DNA of 25,576 bases from Pelomonas sp039929605. Its GTDB lineage: Bacteria > Pseudomonadota > Gammaproteobacteria > Burkholderiales > Burkholderiaceae_C. The position numbers and the translations under genes are program-made. This document shows, piece after piece, positions 7,924 to 15,590 of this stretch; the first letter of the stretch is position 1, and each line of letters opens with the position of its first letter. The stretch covers positions 1-25,576 of the forward strand of contig NZ_JBDSQX010000083.1 of the NCBI RefSeq assembly GCF_039929605.1, in the 5' to 3' direction. Below the pieces are notes generated by a model. The model was not told where the DNA came from. It saw only the letters and a program-made list of their open reading frames with translations, and ran no database searches.

Positions 7924-8826
7924 CTACCGGTCATGGCGGTTGACGCTGAGCTTCAACGGCGCGCCCTTCAGCAGCACGTTGCCGGCGCCATCGTTCAGGG
8001 TGACGGCGACCTCGTAGTCGCCCAGCGGCAGGTCGACGATGGCCTCGGTGCGGCCGTCGCTCAAGGCCTGGCGCTGCACCGTGTTGCCCTTGTGATTGAA
8101 GCTCAGCCGGAAGTGGCCGGTGTCCGGGATGCTGGTGCCAGCCGGCGCCACACCCAGACCGGCGCCGAGCACGCCCAGCGACACGGTGAAGGGGCTGGAC
8201 ACGGTCTCGTCGTCGCGCAGGTTCTTCACGTAGACCGCGCGCTCGACCGACGCGCGCGGCGCGGCGCGCTCGTCCTGATACCAGGCCTCGCAGCTCTCGG
8301 CATTGCCCGAGATGACCCTGGGCGCGGGGTCGCTGCGCTTGCCCGTGACCTCGATGGCGATCTCGTTGCTGAAGACGAAGTAGGGCTTGTGGGCGTGATC
8401 GGCGAACAGCAGTCGCAGCGTGTGCCGGCCTGGCGGCAGGTCTAGCGCGGTGCCGGTTTGGCCCTTGCCGAAATGCTTGTGCGTGGCCGAGAAGGGGATG
8501 GGCGCGGTGTGGTCGCGCGGCAGCGGCGTGTCGACGAGGATGTGGTGGTGGCCGGCCTTGTCGGTGGCATTGCCGGCCGGGATGACACCCATGCCGCGCA
8601 CGCCGAATTCGACCCAAAACGGCGTGCGCACGCGGTAGCCGCTCTTGAGGTTGCCGAAGTGCACGGAGATAGGCTCGCGCAGGTCCACGGCGGCGCGCTG
8701 GGCCGTGTGGGCCAGCCAGCACTGGCGCTCCTGCGGGTCGGCGGGCAGCGGGTCGGCCGCGGCCAGCGTGGGCGCCAGGCCCATGCTCAAAAACAGCCAG
8801 ACGCCATGTTTTACGGCAGACCCCAT
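7924..8826 (-). CDS. secreted protein with DUF4399 domain and a degenerate second copy
   Basis: The 300-residue precursor has a signal peptide (VWLFLSMGLAPTLAAA). The first domain, about 55-161, has the DUF4399 pattern: FGNLKSGYRVRTPFWVEFGV, GHHHILVD (His93-95), HKHFGKGQT and LPPGRHTLRLLFADHAH. A second domain at about 198-295 repeats the scaffold (VYVKNLRDDETVSSPFTVSLGVLG, then PAGTSIPDTGHF) but lacks the His triplet, so it looks like a diverged duplication. The family is periplasmic and of unknown function; the His-rich site suggests metal binding, which is inference. The ATG at 8826 has GAGG eight bases before it. Its stop lies 13 bp from the stop of the HD-GYP gene, so the two are convergent. 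Confidence 0.8.
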   Translation of the reverse strand: MGSAVKHGVWLFLSMGLAPTLAAADPLPADPQERQCWLAHTAQRAAVDLREPISVHFGNLKSGYRVRTPFWVEFGVRGMGVIPAGNATDKAGHHHILVDTPLPRDHTAPIPFSATHKHFGKGQTGTALDLPPGRHTLRLLFADHAHKPYFVFSNEIAIEVTGKRSDPAPRVISGNAESCEAWYQDERAAPRASVERAVYVKNLRDDETVSSPFTVSLGVLGAGLGVAPAGTSIPDTGHFRLSFNHKGNTVQRQALSDGRTEAIVDLPLGDYEVAVTLNDGAGNVLLKGAPLKLSVNRHDR

Positions 8827-9206
8827 ATGGAACCTCACATCGATGTTCGAAGCCGATTCTGGACGCGGGCCGTGACGGTGGCCGTCGTGAAAAGTGGTGA
8901 TGCTGAGGCCATCTGCCGTGTGTTTTTGTAGGGCGCTGAGAGACGACGCTGTTTCGCGGAGCCCGGTCAGCCGGGTGGCAACGCTGCCCGCAAACAACTG
9001 CCTGAAGCCGCAGCGGCTGCGAGCCTAGCTACCAAAGCCTGCGGTCAGCCGCGTAGAAATTACCGCACAAATTCTCCACAAATTCTGACCGGAATCGATA
9101 AACTGGTAATACCGCAATTTATGCGGGCGACCATCGGATAGGTACTGCAGTACGCCAGGGCTAAGAGGAGCGGCCGGGCACAACGAAGAACACGAAAGGC
9201 ATTTCA
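8827..9206. other. intergenic region at the left edge of the accessory block
   Basis: I see no convincing gene on either strand in these 380 bases. Composition changes inside it: up to about 9040 it is GC-rich like the flank, then an A/T-rich stretch (about 9057-9125) begins that could hold a promoter for the accessory block, although I cannot assign -35/-10 boxes with confidence. I looked for a short peptide with a double-glycine leader, as expected for a microcin precursor, and found none. Confidence 0.5.
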
Positions 9207-9548
9207 ATGGTTAAACCGCCAAACGCTGTGCCGTCCACGGCCAGTACCGCAGCCCCGGCGGCGCCGAGGCGCCACTGTTCCGCGCCGAAGTGCGGCCCAC
9301 GCGCCAGTCGCAATGGCTGGGTGGTTCTGCATCGCCCGTACGTTGGGCTTCAGCGTTGTCACCGGTGCCGCGTTTGCCATGGATGCCGCGCTGATTGCCT
9401 TCGCCCGTTTGGACGAGGTGACGCGCAAGGTCACGGTGCGTCGTGTACCGCTGCCAGCGGGCGGTCTTTCAACGTCGTCGCCTCACAAAGCAGCGTCGTC
9501 GCTGAATTGCTGGTCCATGAGGGAACCGCTGTACCGCATCACCGGCGC
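9207..9548 (+). pseudogene. relic of a CvaA/HlyD-type bacteriocin-export membrane-fusion protein (N-terminus only, frameshifted)
   Basis: Three reading frames must be joined to restore the protein. The first gives the start (MVKPPNAVPS at 9207). The second, from about 9268, gives PLFRAEVRPTRQSQWLG. The third gives ARTLGFSVVTGAAFAMDAAL, IAFARLDEVTRKVTV and LPAGGL. After about 9465 the frame returns to the first, giving SFNVVASQSSVVAELLVHEGTAV. Together they match the N-terminal third of CvaA/MchE-type adaptor proteins of peptide exporters: cytoplasmic LFR...R..QWxG, one membrane helix, then the beta-barrel/lipoyl start. At least two frameshifts are present and the remaining roughly two thirds of the gene is missing. 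No partner C39-peptidase ABC exporter is in the window. Confidence 0.75.
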
Positions 9549-9699
9549 TTGTGGGCAGAAGGCGTGACGACCGGGAAGCCCGCACCACTTTCAAACGTTC
9601 AATCAAAAATGACCGTTAACAAAATACCCGCGCGACCACCGCACAAATACCGGGACAAAAGCCTCCCATCCCATCCATGATAAATGTCAAAGAGATAAT

Positions 9700-10191
9700 A
9701 TGAGAATCCTTTCTAGTGCCCCAATTGCAATAGCTTTGACGCTTTCTGCGGCATCCGCCGACGCGAAAGACTACGCATTGCCAATTTCGGCGTCTGCAGC
9801 TCCTGCATTCCGGTTTAGCACGCTGGCGCAAGATGCAACGAATGAGTATGAGGCCGCTTCCGCATTAATAGCAACCTACATTCATTACGTTGGATTCGTT
9901 GCCATTGCAAAGGCCATTGAGAATGACTATCTATATGTCGTTTATCATGATGGGCAGATTGCGAAATTCAAGGTCCTTGATCCACGCTCTACGATTAAGG
10001 TTAGATTTGAGTCTGTCGTTCCCGCAGTTCCGAACACGGCCATCAAACCCAAGACGACCAGCGCGCTTGGGAATCAAGAGTTGTGGGAGCGGCAAGATTA
10101 TCTTACTTCGGCAGATTGGATGATGGTTGAATACTATAAGCAACAGTCGGTTGTAATGAATCAAGCGATTGAGCGGTACTCCTATACTTAA
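9700..10191 (+). CDS. hypothetical secreted protein, unknown function
   Basis: The 163-residue product begins MRILSSAPIAIALTLSAASADAKDY, a Sec signal peptide with probable cleavage after ADA, so the mature protein is periplasmic or secreted. The rest is soluble, lacks cysteine, and has a beta-rich centre (DYLYVVYHDGQIAKFKVLD) and a helical C-terminus (ADWMMVEYYKQQSVVMNQAI). I do not recognise a family. Codon use is much more A/T-rich than in the GC-rich flanks, which suggests acquisition. A purine-rich AAAGAGA stands about six bases before the ATG. The next gene begins 26 bp downstream on the same strand, so the two are probably co-transcribed. Confidence 0.65.
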   Translation: MRILSSAPIAIALTLSAASADAKDYALPISASAAPAFRFSTLAQDATNEYEAASALIATYIHYVGFVAIAKAIENDYLYVVYHDGQIAKFKVLDPRSTIKVRFESVVPAVPNTAIKPKTTSALGNQELWERQDYLTSADWMMVEYYKQQSVVMNQAIERYSYT

Positions 10192-10217
10192 GCCTATTCC
10201 ATGGCTGTGCAACGAAT

Positions 10218-11150
10218 ATGCCTCGTCTCCTTAACACAAAGCACTTGGTCGTCGTCAGCATTGCTGCTGTTGTAGGCGTCGTGATCCTCGGTGTTGCTGC
10301 ATACTGGCCTGATGAGGCCCCGCCAACCATCCATGCGGCGCCTAGAGCCCACATTGTGTCGTCCTCGTCGGCGACCTCAGGACCAAACAAGCCAAACTCA
10401 TCTCAACCGCTATTAGAACAGAGGGCTGCAACCCAGGTTATAGAAAACGAGACGTTACGATCATTCGATTCAACAGAAGATCTTTACGAATACGCCAACG
10501 CAGCAGTGAATTCAAGTAATGCGAGAGTGGTATACGATGGTTGGTTGGCAGCGCGCGGTTGCGCGATGTTGCGCTCTTCTCGAGACGAGTATGAGCGAAA
10601 AATTACAACATCTGAAATTGATTCGAATGGCGAACAAGCTCGCGCCATCAGGATGGTGATAAAGCGATGCCGCGGATTCTTTGATAATGATCGCGCGGCC
10701 AATTCTGGATTAAGTGCACGCTTGGCGCAAAAGGTTCGCGCCACGAACAATGGACTTTATGTTGCGGGAATAAGTACTGGAGCCCCGTCAGCAGAGCAGT
10801 TCGGCGACGTGGTCGCTCGACGAGACTGGGTCACCTTTTCTGCTATCCAGGGCCTTCTACTTCCGAAGACGCTCCAGGCTGCAGGCATTGCCAACGGCTC
10901 GGAAGAGGCAATACTCTTCAGTATTGCCTGGATGAAATCCGCGTGCGATATTGGAATGGACTGCACGCCAACTGGATTTTCTTACGCAAGTAGGTGTGCT
11001 GATACCGGGCAGTGCCCGGGCTCTTGGGAAAAGGAGGCCGAGATAGGCATGACCGCAGCATACAAAGAAAAAATAGGTCACTATCAGGCGCAGATTGCTG
11101 AAGCAGTCGCATCAAGAAATTATAAATTCTTCGGCTTCGGCCCTCCATAG
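10218..11150 (+). CDS. hypothetical membrane-anchored periplasmic protein with six cysteines
   Basis: The 310-residue product has one N-terminal membrane segment (about residues 9-29, HLVVVSIAAVVGVVILGVAAY) followed by a Ser/Pro-rich linker to about residue 65, so the remaining domain should face the periplasm. That domain is mainly helical and has six cysteines: Cys115, Cys151, Cys243, Cys249, Cys260 and Cys266. The last four sit in CDIGMDC and CADTGQC, which suggests disulfides. I recall similar W..ACDxGxDC patterns in uncharacterised proteins of Xanthomonadales and Burkholderiales but cannot name a family. A/T-rich codon use links it to the gene before it. A role in immunity or peptide handling is only a guess from position. 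Confidence 0.65.
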   Translation: MPRLLNTKHLVVVSIAAVVGVVILGVAAYWPDEAPPTIHAAPRAHIVSSSSATSGPNKPNSSQPLLEQRAATQVIENETLRSFDSTEDLYEYANAAVNSSNARVVYDGWLAARGCAMLRSSRDEYERKITTSEIDSNGEQARAIRMVIKRCRGFFDNDRAANSGLSARLAQKVRATNNGLYVAGISTGAPSAEQFGDVVARRDWVTFSAIQGLLLPKTLQAAGIANGSEEAILFSIAWMKSACDIGMDCTPTGFSYASRCADTGQCPGSWEKEAEIGMTAAYKEKIGHYQAQIAEAVASRNYKFFGFGPP

Positions 11151-11189
11151 GAAGGGCTTACGCTGTTGCCTTATACCGCAGCGTGAACC

Positions 11190-11738
11190 TTGAATGACAT
11201 CGCAGCGAGAAACCCGGTGATTTCCTCCATTCGTCCTTTGCCTGGTGAGTTGAAGCCGCCAGCTACTTCCGAACTCCAGCGCGAACGGGCCTTGGCGCTG
11301 GGACTGGTTTTTCAATTTGCCGCCACGCTACCCAGCCACCAGCATGTGCCTTTGGCCGGGCTTGCTGGGCTGGTCCGTACCGCCCAGGAGTTTGGTCAGA
11401 TACGGGTTTACGTGAACGCCGCGCACGAATGCGTGGGCTTTGTGATCTGGGCCACCCTCACGCCCGATGTGGAGCGCCGCTACATCGGCGGCAAACCGCG
11501 CCCGCTGGCCGAATGGGAGTTCAGCGACGGCACCAGCCCTTGGGTGTTGGACTTTGCGGTGTTGCCCGGCATGCTTCGCCAGGTGATGGAGGATTTGCGC
11601 GACGTGGTGTTCAAGGACCACGAGCACCTCACCTACTACCGCCAGAAGAACAATCACCGGTTGTGCAAGCGCATCAGCCGCAATGACCGCACGTCGTTCA
11701 TGGCGGCTGGCCGCCGCCCGCACGAGGTGACCGCATGA
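11190..11738 (+). CDS. HlyC/MceI-like toxin-activating (lysine) acyltransferase family protein
   Basis: The 182-residue protein matches the HlyC fold family. SHQHVPL places His50 where the catalytic His of HlyC lies. CVGFVIWATLTPDVERRYI corresponds to the conserved 'A-x-WA-x-L' strand. AEWEFSDGTSPWVLDFAVLPG places Asp121 at the catalytic Asp. HlyC proteins transfer fatty acyl groups to lysines of RTX toxins. The branch found in siderophore microcin clusters (MceI/MchD) instead works with MceJ/MchC to join a glycosylated catecholate to the microcin C-terminus. The 4-bp overlap with the MchC-like gene downstream favours the second role. No RTX toxin gene is present. Start is TTG at 11190 after an in-frame stop, or GTG at 11217; the weak start is notable. 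Confidence 0.82.
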   Translation: MNDIAARNPVISSIRPLPGELKPPATSELQRERALALGLVFQFAATLPSHQHVPLAGLAGLVRTAQEFGQIRVYVNAAHECVGFVIWATLTPDVERRYIGGKPRPLAEWEFSDGTSPWVLDFAVLPGMLRQVMEDLRDVVFKDHEHLTYYRQKNNHRLCKRISRNDRTSFMAAGRRPHEVTA

Positions 11739-13336
11739 CGCGCCCCATCATGTTGCCCGAGGCAAGCTTCACGCCTGTTACCACGCGCCGCTTGGCCCGG
11801 CCAGAACTGCTGTGGCAGGACGATCACGCCCAGGCTCAGGGTTTTAACGCAGAGCGGGTGTTCTGCGGCCCGGTTGCCGGTGATGCGCCGAATGCTTATG
11901 CAGACGACACGCGGGTGGAATGGGTGGATCACTATGGCGGCACGGGTGTTGGTGCTGCCGGTGGAAGCGGACGCTGCGCAGCCCATGGAGAATTGCAAAC
12001 CAAGGGTGTGGGGCCTACACCGTTGGTGGGCCATGATGCCGATGCTCACCATTCATCGGGTGAGCAGACTGTGCTGAGTGCCTTGGCCGAAGCCGTGTTT
12101 GCCCAGGTGTTCCAAGCAGCACTTCCGTTTGGCGCCGTGCCAACCTTGGCAGTGTTGTTGACGCAGCGTTCGAAGGGAACGCGGCTTTCGCCTAAGGCGC
12201 GGGCGATCACGGTCAGGCCATTTGTGCTGCGCCCGGCGCACTTCATGCGGAATATGTTTAACCAGCAGCAGCGCCGGCCTCAGGGCGCTCTCGCACCGGG
12301 ATTGACCCGAGATACCTATCGGGTTTCGCAAGCGCTGCAGTACTTAATAAGTGGCCTCGAAGATTGCCTTGGTGCGGATGCTGACGACGATTTGGGCAAG
12401 ATTGACCAGGGCTTTCGAGAGCTCACTCGCCGACTGGCATGGCAGTTCGCCGCGAGTTTTGCTAAGCGCTTGCCACATGGCTCAGTGAGCTGCTCGAACA
12501 TTTCGTTGGCGGGGCAGTTTATAGACTACGGGATGTCACATGCACTGCCAACTTATCGACGCCCCAGCGACTCAGTGCAAGATCCCTGGAGTGAAAGCCA
12601 GCGACCCTTGCAAACGCTATCTTTGTTGCGTCAGCAGATGGATAAATATTTGCCGGGTCTGCGCGGCGTGCCGGTTGCGCAGCTCGATGAGCTGAGTCAT
12701 TTGTATTGGACGACGTATACCGAGCGCCAGAGCATCGAGATGGCCAAAATGGCCGGCTTGACCGAGGACCTTGCGCAGGCATGTTCGCCTGACTTGTTGA
12801 TGGCTTGGCTGCAGGCAATGCAGCGCCTCTGGATAGCTGGTGGTCGGCAGGTTCTTGCGCCTCGCGATCCGACCGAAGCATGGCGCCCAATGCCTGTCGA
12901 TCCGAAGTTCCCTGACTTGAACCGAATACTGGCAGCTGCTGCCCCGCATGGCGGAGCCGAGGCAATGGATCGTTCGATTGCGCCATTGGTGGCAGATGAG
13001 CGAATGCGTAGCCAATTTGTCGATGCGGCTCTCGCGGTGAGGCGAGCTGTTAAGTACCCATTAGGCGACGGCGCGGCAGATGCCTTTGATACTTACTTGG
13101 CGAGACAGGCAGAGCGCAAGAACGATGTGATGCCTCAGTTCGAGCGCGACAGTTGGTTCCGAATCGGAGTAGTGGCGCAGATGTTGGAAGAGGATTTCCA
13201 ACCAGCGGCGGTGCAAACACTAATGGCAGAAGCAGTCGGCTCCGCCCGCCGCACGCTGGCCGATTTGGCTCCCGATATACCGGGCACTAGCGGTATCGAG
13301 CAGGTGCATGCGTTAAGCCTTCAATCCGTGGCTTGA
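11735..13336 (+). CDS. MchC/MceJ-like microcin tailoring protein with SelO-type nucleotide-binding motifs
   Basis: The 533-residue protein begins in an ATGA overlap with the HlyC-like gene, with GAGGTG before the ATG. The HlyC-like plus ~500-residue partner arrangement is that of mceI-mceJ and mchD-mchC. Motifs of the SelO (YdiU/UPF0061) AMP-transferase fold are visible: YGGTGVGAAGGSGR at 67-80, ELQTKGVGPTPL at 86-97 with Lys90 at the position of SelO's ATP-binding Lys, GAVPTLAVL at 133-141, and SNISLAGQFIDYG at 254-266 with Asn255 and Asp264 at the metal-binding positions of the kinase-like fold. The C-terminal half is helical and unassigned. I infer an ATP-dependent activation step. MchC assignment rests on context, size and memory of the family; the SelO-like motifs are read directly. 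Confidence 0.68.
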   Translation: MTRPIMLPEASFTPVTTRRLARPELLWQDDHAQAQGFNAERVFCGPVAGDAPNAYADDTRVEWVDHYGGTGVGAAGGSGRCAAHGELQTKGVGPTPLVGHDADAHHSSGEQTVLSALAEAVFAQVFQAALPFGAVPTLAVLLTQRSKGTRLSPKARAITVRPFVLRPAHFMRNMFNQQQRRPQGALAPGLTRDTYRVSQALQYLISGLEDCLGADADDDLGKIDQGFRELTRRLAWQFAASFAKRLPHGSVSCSNISLAGQFIDYGMSHALPTYRRPSDSVQDPWSESQRPLQTLSLLRQQMDKYLPGLRGVPVAQLDELSHLYWTTYTERQSIEMAKMAGLTEDLAQACSPDLLMAWLQAMQRLWIAGGRQVLAPRDPTEAWRPMPVDPKFPDLNRILAAAAPHGGAEAMDRSIAPLVADERMRSQFVDAALAVRRAVKYPLGDGAADAFDTYLARQAERKNDVMPQFERDSWFRIGVVAQMLEEDFQPAAVQTLMAEAVGSARRTLADLAPDIPGTSGIEQVHALSLQSVA

Positions 13337-13411
13337 GTCGCGATAGGCCGTTCCTCCTGTGCGAACATCAACGGCAGGGAAGCACTTAAATAGCGAGTCG
13401 TAGTTGGTACG

Positions 13412-15442
13412 ATGAAAAACACGTCCGTGGCTTATCCAGAATACAACTTGCATCCCGTGCCGCCTCTATACGATGGCATGGGGCGTAGCGCCGCCGAAAT
13501 CGTTGGTGCGATCCGACTTGGCATGAATATCGGCGATGCCCTTGAGTCCATCGGTGAAAAGCCAGAAACAGCATGGGGTAATCCAAAGATTACGCCGGCG
13601 TTCATCCGTTTTGTCAAGGATCAAGGCTTTAACGCCGTGCGTTTGCCGGTCTCATGGAACGAATATGCAACCGTAGACACGGCGCGCATCCAGCCTGAAT
13701 GGCTGGAGCGCGTGGCCGAGGTGATTGGATATTGCATTGACAACGATTTGTTTGTAGTCGTCAATATCCATTGGGATGGCGGCTGGATTGAAGATCATGT
13801 TGATGAGGCTTCGGCTCCGGAGGTCATTGCTCGCCTGAGAGCCTTCTGGCAACAGATCGCGACGGCTTTGCGCGACTTTGACCAACGCTTGCTATTTGCA
13901 GGGATGAACGAGCCGAAGGTGGAGTCAGCCGAGCAAATGGCCGTGCTGATGCGATATCACCAAGCTTTTATAGACGCAGTGCGATCTACCGGTGGCCGGA
14001 ACGCCTTTCGTACGTTGGTGCTGGCAGGCCCAACTACTGACATTGCCAAGACAGTGCAGTGGTTTGATCATCTGCCAACCGACAGCGTTAAAAATCGCCT
14101 GGCGCTAGAATTTCACTATTACACCCCATGGAACTTTACTGGACTGCCGGCGGATACAGGGTGGATGCGTTGTTTTCACTACTGGGGGCGAGCCAATCAC
14201 AGTCACTGGGATAGCTCACGAAATGCCGCATGGGGTGAAGAAGAGGAACTCAGCGAGTTATTTTGCCGCATCGCAGATAAGGCACGTGCGCTAGGTGTGC
14301 CACTCATACTTGGAGAGTATTCGGCGCGCAACCGTACCTACGACGAAAATGCTGATATGCCTGTTGACATTGAAAGGCACATTTCTTCGCTGGCATACTA
14401 CACCGAAGCAGTTGCTAGTGAGGCGCGCAAACATGGGATCGCGGCGTTCTATTGGGATAACGGCGTATTGTTGGATCGCCGATATCGCATCGTGCGCGAA
14501 GGGATGGTGTTGGCTGCGTTGCGCCGAGGTGCAGGAATAGGCCAATCTACGCGGCCCGCTCAGTTCGTCAAAACGATGGGTTCAAATGAGCAGCTAAGGA
14601 TCGTAAATTTAAGTGGCGGCCTCGGGAATCAGATGTTCCAGTACGCGCTTGCACGCCAGTTGAGTCGATCCGGAGGACAAAAGGTTGTATTGAATCCGGC
14701 TAGAATTGACAATTTGCGGCACTTTGGGTTGGATCATTTCAGTACGTGCATTCCGTTGGTGACGGCCGACGAGATGGAAAACTATTCTGCTCGGCGCTCA
14801 CAGGTACATGCCATTAATGAGTCTTTGCCTGGCTATGTTCCGAGCGTGTTGGAAGCCCAGGACGCCCCCATAGTCGTCTGGGACGGTTTTTGGCAATCGG
14901 AGCAATATTTTCAAGATGTCTGCGAATTCCTTCGGGAGGATTTCTCGCTGAAGGATCCGCTTCCTCCAGGCATTCCCAACCTAAAAGTACTTCAGAGACC
15001 AAACTCCGTTTGCCTGCACGTAAGGTTGGGTGACTATCTTCGCCGTGAAGGGTCGTTTATGGGCTTCGTTGGCCTGGGCTACTACCGACAGGCCATTGCT
15101 CAGATGGTGGAGCGGGTACCTGATGCGCACTTTTTCGTCTTTTCCGACGATCTCGGCTGGTGTATGGAGACCCTGCAGATCGACTACCCACACACTTTCA
15201 TCGATTACGACCCGGGGCCGACCATGGCGGCGGTGGCACTGACGGTGATGAGCCATTGCACCCATTTCGTGATCAGCAACAGCACCTTCGCATGGTGGGC
15301 CGCATGGCTCGGCAAGGCGGCTGACAAGATCGTTATTGCACCGAAGGGTTGGTTTGCCAACGAGCGCGGGGGGCCGAATACAGCCCAGTTCGGCTCCTTG
15401 TCGTCGAAGGACACGATCCCTCCATCGTGGCTTCGTGTGTGA
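13412..15442 (+). CDS. bifunctional fusion: GH5 glycoside hydrolase (cellulase-like) - GT11 alpha-1,2-fucosyltransferase-like
   Basis: One uninterrupted 676-residue frame carries two complete-looking enzymes. Residues about 30-370 are a GH5 TIM barrel: GMNIGDALESIG, ETAWGNPKIT, NIHWDGGW, the acid/base Glu167 in GMNEPK, the nucleophile Glu302 in LILGEYSA, and Trp348 in FYWDNG. Residues about 394-676 are a GT11-type fucosyltransferase: SGGLGNQMFQYALARQL at 401-417, the donor-binding HVRLGDY at 536-542, FSDDLGW at 577-583, and SNSTFAWWAAWLG at 622-634. There is no signal peptide, so the product is probably cytoplasmic. A GH5 domain without export suggests glycan remodelling or transglycosylation, not polymer digestion. 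The gene starts 75 bp after the MchC-like gene on the same strand, and its base composition follows the accessory block. A possible internal start lies at 14576. Confidence 0.85.
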   Translation: MKNTSVAYPEYNLHPVPPLYDGMGRSAAEIVGAIRLGMNIGDALESIGEKPETAWGNPKITPAFIRFVKDQGFNAVRLPVSWNEYATVDTARIQPEWLERVAEVIGYCIDNDLFVVVNIHWDGGWIEDHVDEASAPEVIARLRAFWQQIATALRDFDQRLLFAGMNEPKVESAEQMAVLMRYHQAFIDAVRSTGGRNAFRTLVLAGPTTDIAKTVQWFDHLPTDSVKNRLALEFHYYTPWNFTGLPADTGWMRCFHYWGRANHSHWDSSRNAAWGEEEELSELFCRIADKARALGVPLILGEYSARNRTYDENADMPVDIERHISSLAYYTEAVASEARKHGIAAFYWDNGVLLDRRYRIVREGMVLAALRRGAGIGQSTRPAQFVKTMGSNEQLRIVNLSGGLGNQMFQYALARQLSRSGGQKVVLNPARIDNLRHFGLDHFSTCIPLVTADEMENYSARRSQVHAINESLPGYVPSVLEAQDAPIVVWDGFWQSEQYFQDVCEFLREDFSLKDPLPPGIPNLKVLQRPNSVCLHVRLGDYLRREGSFMGFVGLGYYRQAIAQMVERVPDAHFFVFSDDLGWCMETLQIDYPHTFIDYDPGPTMAAVALTVMSHCTHFVISNSTFAWWAAWLGKAADKIVIAPKGWFANERGGPNTAQFGSLSSKDTIPPSWLRV

Positions 15443-15590
15443 TGCGCCCATATCGCCGCTAGCGGAACCTTGGCTTTGGTCGCGTAGCGGTGTCGCCGCT
15501 GCATTGATCAGTGCCGGGTCACTACCTGCCAGTTAAAGAGTTCAAGCTGCGGCTTTTTGCGCATCGCGCCTTCAGCAGCACCCGTGAAGC

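Noticed and set aside
9025..9207. 60-codon minus-strand frame as a microcin precursor
   Set aside because: It has no double-glycine leader, no Gly/Ser-rich C-terminal half and no good ribosome-binding site. It lies in an intergenic space with little support.
9313..9567. 84-codon frame as an independent small membrane protein
   Set aside because: Its sequence is the middle part of a CvaA-type adaptor, and the missing parts lie in the other frames on both sides, so it is a fragment of a broken gene.
11190..11738. RTX toxin activation locus
   Set aside because: There is no RTX toxin gene with GGxGxD repeats and no HlyB/TolC partner. The next, overlapping gene fits the MchC/MceJ class better.
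15443..15590. Terminator or small RNA between the GH5-GT11 gene and the original end of the cyclodeaminase gene
   Set aside because: Only a weak 5-bp stem (AGCGG/CCGCT near 15487-15501) without a T-run is visible. No support for an RNA gene.
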